In this document: positions 15,252 to 24,692 of the stretch, in pieces | Layout of the letters: every line of letters starts with the position of its first letter | Position numbering within the stretch: position 1 is the stretch's first letter | NCBI GenBank assembly: GCA_041401985.1 | Contig: JAWKTE010000006.1 | Coordinates: 1-64,000, forward strand | Direction of reading: 5' to 3' | Length of the DNA: 64,000 nt | Source: JACKHA01 sp041401985 | GTDB lineage: Bacteria; Planctomycetota; Phycisphaerae; Phycisphaerales; UBA1924 | Notes under the pieces: generated by a model | The model's input: the letters and a program-made list of their open reading frames with translations, nothing else | The model's database searches: none | What the model was told of the DNA's origin: nothing | Program-made: the position numbers and the translations under genes

Positions 15252-16718
15252 CTACTCGATGCCGTTGTCGGGGGCGTAGCCGAGTTCGGCGAGGATCTGG
15301 TCGCGCGGGATGCCCAGGTCCTGCTTGGCCTTGGCCGCAGCGATCTCCCGGGTGAGGTCGGGCGGGAGCGGGTCGGGCCAGGCCAGGCGGAGCGAGCGCT
15401 CGGCGGGCGTGGTTCGGAGGATGCCGGCGGCGTCGAGGGCGGCCAGGGCGAGGCGCGAGGCCTCGAGGATGCCGCGCCCGTAGGCGAATCGCTTGCGGGC
15501 AGTTCGGGCCAGCAAAGAGAGCAGCGTGATGCGGAGCGCGTTGGCGGAGGAGAGGTTGCCGAGTTTGGCGCGGACGACGCCGCCGGCCAGCGGGGGCACG
15601 CCGGAGATCTTGTCCATGGCCTCGCGGATCTCGTCGATGTGGCGGGCCTCGGAGGGGCTGTCGGTGTCGCCGCCGAAGGGGAGGATGGAGGCGTCGGGGT
15701 TGTCGGTGGCGAAGACGCGTCCGGGGCCGATGAGGGTGCCGTCGAAGTTGTCGAGGCCCTTGGCCAGGAACATGCGGAAGGACTGGAGGGTGACGCGGCT
15801 GGCGCGGTCGGAGAGTCGCGTGTTGAGTTCGTCCTGCAGCGGGATCAGTTGCTCGACCTCGCTCAGGCCGTCGTAGCGGAAGGGCTGGGCGACGTTCTGG
15901 ATGTGGACGATGGGCAGGCGGCCTTCGAAGGCGGTCTCGATGGACTCGTCGATGGTCTCGAAGGCGTCGGTGGTGCGCCGGAGGATGTGGCGCGAGGTGG
16001 GGGTGAGCAGTTCGATGGTCGTGGTTGTGGACTGCGGGAGCGGGGGGCGGCCGGCGCGAGAGGCGCGGTTCGCGCTTTCGCTCGTGTCGGGTGCTTCGGT
16101 GAGGATGGCGTAGGCGTCGATGATGCGGAAGTCGTGGAGGTTCTGGAGGGCGAGGCCGCGGGTCGGCTCGATGAGTTCGATGCGGACGGCGTCGGCGGGG
16201 GAGTCGGGGATGTGGGTGGGTTCGGGGGCGCGGACGACCAGGTCGACGTGCCCGTAGACGTGCCCGAGCAGGGCCATGTCCTGGAGCAGGGCGATGCCGC
16301 CGGAGGCTTCCCAGACGGCGTCGAGGGCGGCCTCGATCTGTGCGGCGCGGGCGGGGTCGTCGAGGGTGGAGAGGATGCGGACGGGGCGGCCGACCATGAA
16401 GTCGACCATGGTCTGGATGCGCCAGGCGATGTCGTTCTCGATGACGATCTCCGGTGCGGCCTGCCAGCGGTCGTCGAGGCGGGGGTCGGAGCCGGAGGGG
16501 CGGAGTCGCGGCGGGAGGCCGGTCTCCTGGCCGTGGCGTGTGCGCTTGAAGGCCCAGGGGGCCATGCCGAGCGTCTCGGGCGCGTTGCGGAAGTAGGTCC
16601 AGAGGCGCTCGAGGCGCGGGAGGGCGTCGCGCCGGTGCGCGTCGATGGCGCGGGCGAGCGTGGACACTTCGGGGTCGGTGGAAGCCCCGGCTTCGGACGC
16701 GAGGAGACGGTCGGTCAT
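15252..16718 (-). CDS. Phage portal protein, SPP1 Gp6-like
   Basis: 488 residues. The N-terminal region LPRLERLWTYFRNAPETLG, then ENDIAWRIQTMVDFMVGRPV and a segment with DLVVRAPEP, match the SPP1-type portal family. The stretch DELNTRLSDRASRVTLQSF is the portal wing/stem helix region, and later ISGVPPLAGGVVRAKLGNLS is also typical. Portals form the dodecameric ring through which DNA is packaged. It is the first gene of the run. The terminase large subunit, which would normally precede it, is absent: the upstream 350 bp is non-coding and then a dockerin gene begins. Start ATG 16718. Confidence 0.88.
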   Translation of the reverse strand: MTDRLLASEAGASTDPEVSTLARAIDAHRRDALPRLERLWTYFRNAPETLGMAPWAFKRTRHGQETGLPPRLRPSGSDPRLDDRWQAAPEIVIENDIAWRIQTMVDFMVGRPVRILSTLDDPARAAQIEAALDAVWEASGGIALLQDMALLGHVYGHVDLVVRAPEPTHIPDSPADAVRIELIEPTRGLALQNLHDFRIIDAYAILTEAPDTSESANRASRAGRPPLPQSTTTTIELLTPTSRHILRRTTDAFETIDESIETAFEGRLPIVHIQNVAQPFRYDGLSEVEQLIPLQDELNTRLSDRASRVTLQSFRMFLAKGLDNFDGTLIGPGRVFATDNPDASILPFGGDTDSPSEARHIDEIREAMDKISGVPPLAGGVVRAKLGNLSSANALRITLLSLLARTARKRFAYGRGILEASRLALAALDAAGILRTTPAERSLRLAWPDPLPPDLTREIAAAKAKQDLGIPRDQILAELGYAPDNGIE

Positions 16719-17076
16719 GGCGCACCCCTGGGCGATTCGGCCCGCGAAGGGGCCTGGGCTTGCCCGCGCGTGGCGGGCGTGTGGTGGAGGCCCTCGCGGG
16801 CCGGACGGGTTTGCGGGCGGTGGCCCGCGGGGGTCGTTTCGTGCGACCCTCTACCCATCCCCCCTGCGTGCAGGTTTGGGCGCGCGCCGCTGCATTACGA
16901 CTTTGCGTCGGGCGCGGGAGGGGCTGGTTTTGTCGTGCCAAATCGTGATGGAAAAGGCGCGCACAAAGGTGCGCGCGCAGCGGCGCGCGCGCAAACGCGC
17001 TCGTGGCGCGCGAAGGGGCGGCGGCTGGGTTGCTCGGGGAGGTGGAACGTGCCTGAGCTTGCGCCCAGGGCTCTCT
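16719..17076. other. Intergenic region with CpG-type low-complexity stretch
   Basis: No gene is visible. 16957-17015 is a run of GCGC dinucleotides broken by CAAA and CTCGTG, able to fold on itself. No T-run terminator and no phage attachment site (direct repeat or tRNA end) is recognised. The region separates the portal gene from the 3' end of a dockerin gene on the same strand. Confidence 0.6.
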
Positions 17077-20000
17077 TTAGCAACCGGCGGCGAAGAGGGA
17101 GAGGTAGAAGAAGAAGTCGTCGTTGTTCACGGTGCCGTTGGGGATGCCGTAGCCGGGTTGGCCGGGGACGGCGGTTGTGGTGAGGTCGGCGACGGCGGCG
17201 TTGCCGGCGGCGAACTGGGTGAGGTAGTAGAAGAAGTCGTCGTTGTTCAGCGCGCCATTGGGCGTGCCGTAGCCGGGCGAGCCGGGGATGGCTGTGGTGG
17301 TGAGGTCGGGGCGGCAGCCCCCGCCGAGGCTCGCGGGGCTGCTGGTGGCGGGGCCACAGGGGCCTGTGGCGACCAGTTCGTAGACGCCGGCATCCTGGGG
17401 GCGGGTGTTGGCGATGGTGAGGGTGGGTGTGGTGGCGCCGCTGATGGTGCTGCCATGGGGCGTCGGTCCGTCGGCGAGCGGGGTTCCGTCCTTGCGCCAC
17501 TGGTAGGTGAGCAGGCCGCGGCCGGTGGCGAGGGCTTCGAACTGGGTGGTTGCGCCGACGGCGAGCGGCTGGTCCTGCGGCTGGCGGTCGAACACGGGGC
17601 GGTCGAAGTAGCGGTACTCCCAGGTGTCCATGGGGTTGGTGGGGAGGCTGTTGTTGTATGTGTTGCCGACGACGACCATGGCGCGGCGGCGGGAGTCGTA
17701 GCACATGGCGGCGGGAACGAGCGCATCGAAGACGTTGGGATGGAAGTCGGGGAGGATGGTGGTCCAGGTCGAGCCGTCGAAGGCGTGGGTGTCGGTGCGG
17801 TAGACGCTGGGGCTGCCGATGTCGCGGCAGCAGCCGAACATGGTGACGCGCTGGCGGGTGGTGTCGTAGGCGAGCACGGGCCAGTAGCGGTCGGGGGTCT
17901 GGGCGCCGACGCTGACGGCCCAGAGCCCTGGCGCGTAGCGCCAGGTGTTGAGCCACGGCAGGGTCATGCTGGTGGTCTGGCCATAGAGCGTGTTGCGCGA
18001 GGGGTCGAAGGCGATGGGGGCGGTGCGGTAGTACGGGGCGGGCCCTTCGAACGTCATCTGCCACTGGAGGGTGGTGGAGTCGAGTTCCCAGGTGCGGCTG
18101 GTGGGCTGGGGGCCGCCGATGTACTCGGCCAGGACGATGAGCTTGTTGCGGGCCCGGTCGAACGCGGCGTCGCCCTGCTGGGCGTAGTTGGTCGTGGGGC
18201 CGTTGGGCGAGGTGGTCAGGAGGGTCCAGTCGTCGCCGTCGTAGGCCCAGACGTCGGCGTTGAAACCGACGGCGGGGGAGTAGCCCCCGAAGAGGAGGAT
18301 GACGCCGCGGGCGGGGTCGTAGACGAGTTCGTGCTCGGAGCGTGGGCCTGGGGTGTGGGCGGGGAACTTCTGGGTCCACTCGAGGCCGTTCCATTCCCAG
18401 GTGTCGGCGAGGTAGGTGCTGATCGGCCCGCCGAAGCCGCCGAAGAGCACGGCGACGCCTCGGGCCTCGTCGAAGGCCATGTCTGTGGTGTAGGCGAGGC
18501 GTCGTGGCGGGCCGCTGCTGGTGCGGTGGGTCCAGGCGGGTGCGCCGGGAATGGAGAGGGTCTTCACGCCCGGGCTGAGTGTCTGGCAGAGGTCGGAGAC
18601 GGCGCACTGGTACTGGCCCTCGTCCTCGTAGCGGACGCCGGCGATGGTGAGGGTGGGAGTGTTGGCGCCGGTGATGCGGCCATCGTCGGACAGGGGTTCG
18701 AAGCCGTGGTACCACTGGTATGAGAGCGGGCCGACGCCGGAGGCGGAGAAGGTGAAGGTGGCGGTGTCGCAGGGGGCGACGCTGGCATCCTGGTAGAAGG
18801 AGTTGAAGGTGACGCCGACCTGGATGTGGAAGGTCGCGGTGATGGCGGTGTCGCAGGCGTTGGTGACGGCGAAGCGGTAGTTCCCTGTGTCGGTGTTGGT
18901 GGCGTTCTGGAGGATGAAGATGTTGCCGGGGGCGTTCACCTGGCCGGGCAGGTCGCACCAGAACTCGCCGCACTGTTTCTGGAGTTGGATGGTGAAGGGG
19001 GCGGTGCCGGCAACGCCCGGGCCGATGATGGAGATGTTGGTTCCGGGGCAGGCGGTGGGGTCGGCGATGGGCTGGATGTTGACGGAGGGTGGGGTGCGGA
19101 CGGTGACGGCGCAGGATCGGCTGGCAAGCACGCCACAGGCGTTGCCCACGACGCACTGGTAGCCGCCGGCGCTGGCCTGGGTGACTGGACTCACGACCAG
19201 GATGGGCGAGGTCGCTCCGGGGATCGGGCTCGCGTTTCTGTACCACTGGATGCTCACGGCTCCGGCAGTCGCGACACTGAGCACGCCGGTCTGGCCCTCG
19301 CACCAGGCGACGGCGGGGGGCAGATCGATCGCCAGGCCGGGGCGATCGGTGGTGAGCGCCCAGGTGTCGTGGTACTCGTGGAAGGTGACGGGTGGGCCGA
19401 TGTCCTGGCGGGCGCCGCCGTAGAGCAGGATGCGGTCGTTGTCGGGATCGAAGCACGCGTGGGCGGAGCCGCGGCGGTTCTCGAAGTTGGTGGTGGTAAT
19501 AAGGTCCCAGGCGCGGGCGTTGGGGTCCCAGGCATGTGTCGCGTACGTGAAGTTGTAGAGGGCACCCGCGGGGCGGCCGGCGTGGCGGACGACGCGGTGG
19601 CGGAAGGCGTCGTAGGCCATCGCGACGACCTCGAGGCCCTGCGTCGGCGCGCCGGAGTTGGGGATGTTCTGCCAGAGGCCCTGGGCGGCGGTGGGGCCGG
19701 GCGTGTACTCCCAGACCTGCTGGTAGAAGTCGTCGCTGGCGATGCAGTAGACGAAGCCGACGCCGCGGGACTCATCGAAGCAGAACGAGACCTGGTATCC
19801 GCCAGAACCGATGGGGCCGAGCGTGGGGCCCTGCTGCCACACGCCGCCGGCCCATTCCCATGTCGTCCAGAATCCGGTGGAGTTTGGGTCTGACTTGATG
19901 AGGATGACGCGGTCGCGAGCGGGGTCGTAGACCATCTTGCAGGTGCCGCCGGGCGGCCAAACCCCGGCCTTTGGGAACTGGACCCACGACGAGCCGTTCC

Positions 20001-20382
20001 ACTCCCAGAAGTCGTCGACGGCGTGGGCCGCGGCCCCGACGCCGACGATGCCACCGAAGAGCATGACGCTCTGGCGGGCGCGGTTGTAGCAGATCGCGTT
20101 GGAGAGCCGGAAGCCCTGGGGGATCGGGCCGGCACCGTAGATCACGGGGATCCAGGACGAGCCGTTGAACTGGAGGATGCTGGTGTAGTCGGGCGCGGCG
20201 GGGTAGTCGTTTCCGACGGCCAGGGCGACGTGGCGGGCCTCGTCGTACACCAGGTCGATGGAGTAGGAAGCGGGCGAGGCGCTCGTCGGGACCTGGGTCC
20301 ACTGGTCGCACTGGGCCTGGGCGCGGGACAGAGGCAGCACCGCGCACCACGCCGCCAACGCCACGCGCACGCACCAGCCCAT
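17077..20382 (-). CDS. Secreted kelch-like/Ig-like protein with GC-type dockerin
   Basis: 1101 residues. Signal peptide MGWCVRVALAAWCAVLPLSRAQA. Kelch-like units (LVYDEARHVALAVGN, ICYNRARQSVMLFGG, MVYDPARDRVILI, CFDPDNDRILLYGG) fill about residues 25-315. Ig-like domains with Cys pairs (CEGQTG...YQCVVGNACG) lie at about 330-590. A second kelch block (MAFDEARGVAVLFGG, LVYDPARGVILLFGG) spans about 600-925. Another Ig-like unit precedes the C-terminal doubled dockerin-like module, which ends SLFAAGC. The kelch and Ig parts suggest an extracellular binding protein. The start is ATG 20382; the extra upstream frame is Arg-rich and unlike a signal peptide. Ligand unknown. Confidence 0.85.
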   Translation of the reverse strand: MGWCVRVALAAWCAVLPLSRAQAQCDQWTQVPTSASPASYSIDLVYDEARHVALAVGNDYPAAPDYTSILQFNGSSWIPVIYGAGPIPQGFRLSNAICYNRARQSVMLFGGIVGVGAAAHAVDDFWEWNGSSWVQFPKAGVWPPGGTCKMVYDPARDRVILIKSDPNSTGFWTTWEWAGGVWQQGPTLGPIGSGGYQVSFCFDESRGVGFVYCIASDDFYQQVWEYTPGPTAAQGLWQNIPNSGAPTQGLEVVAMAYDAFRHRVVRHAGRPAGALYNFTYATHAWDPNARAWDLITTTNFENRRGSAHACFDPDNDRILLYGGARQDIGPPVTFHEYHDTWALTTDRPGLAIDLPPAVAWCEGQTGVLSVATAGAVSIQWYRNASPIPGATSPILVVSPVTQASAGGYQCVVGNACGVLASRSCAVTVRTPPSVNIQPIADPTACPGTNISIIGPGVAGTAPFTIQLQKQCGEFWCDLPGQVNAPGNIFILQNATNTDTGNYRFAVTNACDTAITATFHIQVGVTFNSFYQDASVAPCDTATFTFSASGVGPLSYQWYHGFEPLSDDGRITGANTPTLTIAGVRYEDEGQYQCAVSDLCQTLSPGVKTLSIPGAPAWTHRTSSGPPRRLAYTTDMAFDEARGVAVLFGGFGGPISTYLADTWEWNGLEWTQKFPAHTPGPRSEHELVYDPARGVILLFGGYSPAVGFNADVWAYDGDDWTLLTTSPNGPTTNYAQQGDAAFDRARNKLIVLAEYIGGPQPTSRTWELDSTTLQWQMTFEGPAPYYRTAPIAFDPSRNTLYGQTTSMTLPWLNTWRYAPGLWAVSVGAQTPDRYWPVLAYDTTRQRVTMFGCCRDIGSPSVYRTDTHAFDGSTWTTILPDFHPNVFDALVPAAMCYDSRRRAMVVVGNTYNNSLPTNPMDTWEYRYFDRPVFDRQPQDQPLAVGATTQFEALATGRGLLTYQWRKDGTPLADGPTPHGSTISGATTPTLTIANTRPQDAGVYELVATGPCGPATSSPASLGGGCRPDLTTTAIPGSPGYGTPNGALNNDDFFYYLTQFAAGNAAVADLTTTAVPGQPGYGIPNGTVNNDDFFFYLSLFAAGC

Positions 20383-20527
20383 GCCGATGTCTCCGGGAAG
20401 CAGCGACGGCCCGATCGGAGGGCGGCGACGCCTCCGCCAGTGTACCAGCGAGACCCGGATTTCCAAGGCGATTGGGTACCGAATGCCGTGCGAACGATCG
20501 CCCCGCGAGGTGTGGCTCGCCGAGGGC

Positions 20528-21775
20528 TCAGCACCCGGCGGCGAAAAGCGAGAGGTAGAAGAAGAAATCGTCGTTGTTGATCACGCCGTTGGGCACGCCG
20601 TAGCCGGGCTGGCCCGGGACCGCGCCGGTGGTCAGGTCGGCCGCGGGGTCGTTGTTTGCGAAGATGAACAGGTAGTAGAAGAAGTCGTCGTTGTTCAGCA
20701 CGCCGTTCGGGACGCCGAAGCCCGGCGCGCCCGCGACGGCACCGGTGGTCAGGTCGGGGTCGCACTGGGCGACGCACGCGGTGGTCCAGGTGTCGCCGAC
20801 GGTCCCGCCGTTGGGTGCGCCCTGGTACCCGCCGAAGACGACGAGTTCCTTGCGGGCGGCGTGGTAGACGGTCAGGTGCTGGTCGCGCCGGAACGGGCCG
20901 GATGAGCCGACCTGCGTCCACGCCGCGCCGTCGAAGACCCAGGTGTCCTCGGCCCGGTCGTCGGAGCCGGCCCCGGTCTGCCCGCCGAAGAGCACGATGA
21001 CCTGCTGGTCGGCGTCGTAGGCCAGCGGGGTGTACTGGCGGCTGCTCGGCCCCATGGCGGGCGAGGTGCTCCAGTTGCCGGTGGCGGAGTTGTACTCGCG
21101 CGTGTCGCCCAGGCGCGAGCCGTTGAACCCGCCGAAGATGACCATGGTGTTGCGCGAGGCGTCGAAGGCCATGCCGTGCCCGTTTCGCCCGCCGTAGGAG
21201 GTGCCGGTGCGCTGGACCCAGTTCGTGCCGTCGTACTCCCAGGTGTCGCTGTATCGGGTGGCGCCGAAGCCGCCGGTGAGCACGATGACGTTGCGTGTGC
21301 TGTCGTAGGCCATGGCGTGGTTGAAGCGCGGGGCGGGCGAGTTGGCGGGGAAGACCTGGGCCCACGAGGTGCCGTCGAACTCCCAGGTGTCGCCCATCGC
21401 GCCCCCGGCGTTGCCGCCGAAGAGCACGACGCGGTCGCGCGCGGCGTCGTAGGCCATCGAGTGGTTGCTCCGCGCGGGCGGTGCCAGGGCCAGGATCTCG
21501 CTCCACGACGTGCCGTCCCACGCCCACGTGTCGCCGTAGGTGCCGAAGGCGTTCCAGTACCCGGCGAACACGACGATCCGCTCGCGGGCCGAGTCGTAGA
21601 CCGCGGCCGAGTTCTGGCGCTGCAGCGGGTCGGACTTGACCGCCGGCTGGCCCGCCGAGGCCAGCACCCAGTTGGCCGCGCACTGGGCCTGGGCGTGCCC
21701 GGCCAGGGTGGCGATGGCGAGCGCGGCGATGCAGGCAGCCGGGCAGGACGCGAGGGAGAGGCGCGGGATCGGCAT
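20528..21775 (-). CDS. Secreted kelch-repeat protein with GC-type dockerin
   Basis: 415 residues. Signal peptide PRLSLASCPAACIAALAIATLAGHAQA. Six kelch-like units, each with the core AxYDxxRxRxVxFGGxxG and DTWxxDGxxW (for example MAYDAARDRVVLFGG, MAFDASRNTMVIFGG, LAYDADQQVIVLFGG), form a probable six-bladed propeller. Two dockerin-like units follow, ending SLFAAGC. Two ATGs compete: 21781 and 21775; 21775 is chosen because GGAGG is six bases upstream of it but only one base from the other. It resembles the second kelch block of the neighbouring 17077-20382 protein, which suggests duplication. It shares a 225-bp divergent promoter region with the 22001 gene. Confidence 0.88.
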   Translation of the reverse strand: MPIPRLSLASCPAACIAALAIATLAGHAQAQCAANWVLASAGQPAVKSDPLQRQNSAAVYDSARERIVVFAGYWNAFGTYGDTWAWDGTSWSEILALAPPARSNHSMAYDAARDRVVLFGGNAGGAMGDTWEFDGTSWAQVFPANSPAPRFNHAMAYDSTRNVIVLTGGFGATRYSDTWEYDGTNWVQRTGTSYGGRNGHGMAFDASRNTMVIFGGFNGSRLGDTREYNSATGNWSTSPAMGPSSRQYTPLAYDADQQVIVLFGGQTGAGSDDRAEDTWVFDGAAWTQVGSSGPFRRDQHLTVYHAARKELVVFGGYQGAPNGGTVGDTWTTACVAQCDPDLTTGAVAGAPGFGVPNGVLNNDDFFYYLFIFANNDPAADLTTGAVPGQPGYGVPNGVINNDDFFFYLSLFAAGC

Positions 21776-22000
21776 GGTCATCCTCCGGGGTGGGCGACGG
21801 ATCACGAGAAGGGCGTTGTACCGCGCCGCGTCCGGGAACGCAACAGGATTTCTGAAACTTTCTGTTCCCGCAATCACGGACTCGTGGGTACTGTTTTGAA
21901 CGGCGACGGCGGACTCGCCACGCCCACGGGCCGGAGCGGCCGACCGATACACCGGCTGCCGCGCCGTCGGGCTCGGTCCCCGCAGCGATCGGAACACGGG

Positions 22001-23221
22001 ATGCCAAGGAACGGGACATCCAGAACCAGCGGCAAGCCGCGGGTGCTCGAGGCGTTCGAGGGTCAGGCCGCGGCCTCGATGGCGGCCCTGGGCGAGGCCC
22101 TCGCGCACATGTTCGACGCCCTGGGCGCGCCCATCGAGCGGGCGGTCGATGTCGAGCGGGCCCTCGGGCTGGACAAGAAACTGGCGTGGCAGGTGTTTGG
22201 CCTGGCACGCGATCGGTCCACGGCGCAGATCGCCAACGTGCCGGCCCGGCGTTCGATGGCCCGCCTGCTCGAAGCGGCGTCGAGGCACGGCGTCGGCGAC
22301 GCGCCGCGGGCCGCCGTGGAGCAGGCTTTCGAGCGGTTCGAGGCCTTCACCGCGTCGCACGCGGGCGACCGCGACGTGCTGGTCACGATGGTCCGCGGCA
22401 TCGGGTCGTCGGTCGATGAGCAGGCCGAGATGCGCCTGCGGCGCGGCCTGTACCGCGGCAACGCCCACGCCTGGGGCCTGCGGATGAGACTGTTCGTCCG
22501 CTCGACGATCTTCCTTCCGGGCGCTCAAGACGGCGGACGCGAGACGCCGGGCGACGAGATCATGCTCTCGGCCCACATCGGGCTCGAGCAGTTGCGCCCG
22601 GACTCCAGGGCCGCGATCATCTCGTGGGCCAGGCCCAGCGGGACGGCCCACGAGGCCCCGGCCCGTGTCGAGCCAACGTTCACGCTCCACGAGGAGTTCT
22701 GCAGCCGCCCGCTCGCGGCCATGCGCCACTCGGGCGTGGGGCGGGGCGTCGAGACCGAACTGACGCTGCCCGCGATCGGTCGAAAGGGCGCGACCACGCT
22801 GTACACGAGCCAGACGCTCCGCGCCGTCGGGGCGGCCAAGGGGCGCTACGAGACCAACAACATCTTCTGCGTGCCCGTCGAGCGCATCGTGTTCGACCTC
22901 ATGGTGCCGGCGGGGCGGGGCGACGCCGCCAGCGCGGCGGCGGCGATCTATGGGCGCCCCTACCACCCCGAGCACGTGTTCGAGAAGCGGGCGGCGGACC
23001 TGCTGCCGCAGCCGGTGGCGGCGACGGCGCTTGGCGAGGTCGAAGCCGTGCCCGCGATCGACGGGGCCCCGCGCCACGCCGAGGCGGTCGCACATGTGCT
23101 CGAGCAGGCGGGGCACACGGGGGCGCGGTTCGACCTGTACCGGTGCGAGGTGCGGTATCCGGTGCTGCACACGATGCTGTCGCTGGGGGTGAACGCGGCC
23201 GGAGCCGCGGGCGCCGCGTGA
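22001..23221 (+). CDS. Protein of unknown function (possible HTH N-terminus)
   Basis: 406 residues, soluble, no signal peptide. Residues 8-60 (VLEAFEGQAAASMAALGEAL, then DVERALGLDKKLAWQVFGLA) look like a helix-turn-helix-type start, with GLDKKLAWQVFGLA fitting a recognition region. The rest is mixed alpha/beta, with recognisable landmarks ETNNIFCVPVERIVFDLMVP and a C-terminal FDLYRCEVRYPVLHTMLSL. I recognise no named family. It could be a cytosolic regulator, but that is a guess. Start ATG 22001 lacks a strong ribosome binding site; no better start is present. It is the only plus-strand gene inside the dockerin cluster. Confidence 0.6.
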   Translation: MPRNGTSRTSGKPRVLEAFEGQAAASMAALGEALAHMFDALGAPIERAVDVERALGLDKKLAWQVFGLARDRSTAQIANVPARRSMARLLEAASRHGVGDAPRAAVEQAFERFEAFTASHAGDRDVLVTMVRGIGSSVDEQAEMRLRRGLYRGNAHAWGLRMRLFVRSTIFLPGAQDGGRETPGDEIMLSAHIGLEQLRPDSRAAIISWARPSGTAHEAPARVEPTFTLHEEFCSRPLAAMRHSGVGRGVETELTLPAIGRKGATTLYTSQTLRAVGAAKGRYETNNIFCVPVERIVFDLMVPAGRGDAASAAAAIYGRPYHPEHVFEKRAADLLPQPVAATALGEVEAVPAIDGAPRHAEAVAHVLEQAGHTGARFDLYRCEVRYPVLHTMLSLGVNAAGAAGAA

Positions 23222-23265
23222 TACGCCTTCGAACAAGTCCCCGCGCTTCGATCCACGCCGGGGGC

Positions 23266-23354
23266 GCTCACCGCCGAGGCGCAGAATGCGATGAGGGATG
23301 CAGAAACTCCAACGCATCCGCCTTCCTCGGCGACCTCTGCGCCTCGGCGGTGAG
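23266..23354. repeat. Inverted-arm repeat (CGCCGAGG type)
   Basis: Left arm CTCACCGCCGAGGCGCAGA (23268-23286); right arm TCTGCGCCTCGGCGGTGAG (23336-23354) is its exact complement, with a further CCTCGGCGA unit before it. The units are 8-9 bp. The spacer is about 50 bp. It lies between the 3' end of the 22001 gene and the terminator of the next dockerin gene. Confidence 0.88.
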
Positions 23355-23480
23355 TCCTCGTGTTCCCGGCCTGAGAGCGCAGGGAATTCACCAAGTTCGT
23401 ATGAGGCCACCTCCGCAGCGGCGCGACGCCCTGCACGTGAGGCCTTGCCGGACCGGATCGTGGTCCGGCCGAAACAACAA

Positions 23481-23508
23481 GCGGCGACGCCCCCAAGGAC
23501 GCCGCCGC
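23481..23508 (-). terminator. Probable intrinsic terminator (minus strand)
   Basis: A GC-rich stem (GCGGCG-CG--CC against GG-CG-CGCCGC, two mismatches) with a CCAA loop. On the minus strand it is followed by TTGTTGTTTCGG. It lies about 50 bases past the stop of the 23559-24371 gene. Confidence 0.65.
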
Positions 23509-23558
23509 CTGACATGATGATGCGTTGATGGCGTCGTTGCGGGCGCGTGCGGCTCCGC

Positions 23559-24371
23559 TCAGCAGCCGGCGGCGAACAGCGCGAGGTAGTAGAAGAAGTC
23601 GTCGTTGGTGATCACGCCGTTGGGCACGCCGTAGCCCGGCTGGCCCATGATTGCGCCGGTGGTCAGGTCGGCCGCGGGGTCGTTGTTTGAGAAGATGAAC
23701 AGGTAGTAGAAGAAGTCGTCGTTGTTCAGCACGCCGTTGGGCACGCCGAAGCCCGGCGCGCCCGCCACCGCGCCGGTCGTGAGATCGGGTGCGCACGACG
23801 AGCCTTGCAGCGTGTAGTTGATGCTCCCGTCGTACATGCGGCTGCCGACGCCGAACGAGTTCGGGGTGAGGTTCAGGTCGTTCACGACGGCCCCCGGCTC
23901 GGCCGTCAGGTTGCCATCCGAAACCGTCGGCGACGTCGGCACGACCGAGAGCCACGCCCCCGACTGGCTCGGACCGCCGGCGTTGAGCGAGATGAACGCG
24001 AAGCCCCAGGTCTCGCCCGGGTTGATCGTCAGCCCCGTGATCTCCAGGTTGTCCACGCTGCCCGTCGGCCCGCTGGTGACCACCGTCTTGTTGCCCACCG
24101 GGGTCCAGTTGCCCACCATGCCCTGGTTGGCCGACCACCCGCCGAGCACGGCGTAGGCCTGCACGTCAAAGGTGTAACTCGGCGGCGCGGATGTGCCGTA
24201 CCAGACGAAGAAGTCGAGGCTGTCGATCGTGAGAGGGGTGGCCGTGTCGTTGCGCAGGTCGATCATCGTGCCGCGCGTGCCGGCGTTGGCGAACGTGCCG
24301 CAGATCAGCGTCTGCGCGCTGGCCGAACCCGCGATCGCGAGCATGGCCGAGGCAGCGAGGGTCTTGAGCAT
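23559..24371 (-). CDS. Small secreted protein with GC-type dockerin
   Basis: 270 residues. Signal peptide MLKTLAASAMLAIAGSASA. The mature part (about 20-195) is beta-rich (TPLTIDSLDFFVWYG, FDVQAYAVLGGW, ITGLTINPGETWGFAFISL) and ends in two dockerin-like units, with last residues LALFAAGC. No catalytic motif is seen, so it may be a binding or structural protein. AGGGAGA precedes ATG 24371. The dockerin-coding DNA is almost identical to that of the 20528-21775 gene over about 80 bp. A terminator lies just downstream. Confidence 0.85.
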   Translation of the reverse strand: MLKTLAASAMLAIAGSASAQTLICGTFANAGTRGTMIDLRNDTATPLTIDSLDFFVWYGTSAPPSYTFDVQAYAVLGGWSANQGMVGNWTPVGNKTVVTSGPTGSVDNLEITGLTINPGETWGFAFISLNAGGPSQSGAWLSVVPTSPTVSDGNLTAEPGAVVNDLNLTPNSFGVGSRMYDGSINYTLQGSSCAPDLTTGAVAGAPGFGVPNGVLNNDDFFYYLFIFSNNDPAADLTTGAIMGQPGYGVPNGVITNDDFFYYLALFAAGC

Positions 24372-24624
24372 CACATCTTCTCCCTGGGGACGAGGGCGAG
24401 CGCCCTTCGAAGCGACGCGCCCGCGCGCGCGGGCGACGTGGAGGCACGCCGATGCGGACGGGTGCGAGCGAACCGACCTCGGGTCGCGGGCGGACCGCCG
24501 CCCGACCCCCGGATCGGCCCACTCCGCACCCCGTTTCAGAAACCAGCGTACCAAAGCCCGGGCGTCGTGCAAGCCGGGAGCGTCCCGCTCCGGCACCATC
24601 GCAATCGGGTGCCGGGCGCGAAGA

Positions 24625-24646
24625 AAGACCCCCTTGCGGGGGTCTT
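24625..24646 (-). terminator. Intrinsic terminator (minus strand)
   Basis: A perfect 9-bp stem AAGACCCCC/GGGGGTCTT with a 4-base loop. On the minus strand it is followed by TCTTCG. It lies about 50 bases downstream of the stop of the 24693-27260 gene. Confidence 0.8.
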
Positions 24647-24692
24647 GGGGGAGGCAAACGCTGGAGGCGAGCCGTGCGGCGTGGGGCGCTGC

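Noticed and set aside
10996..16718. Complete prophage
   Set aside because: No terminase, integrase, tail tape measure, lysis enzymes or attachment sites are visible.
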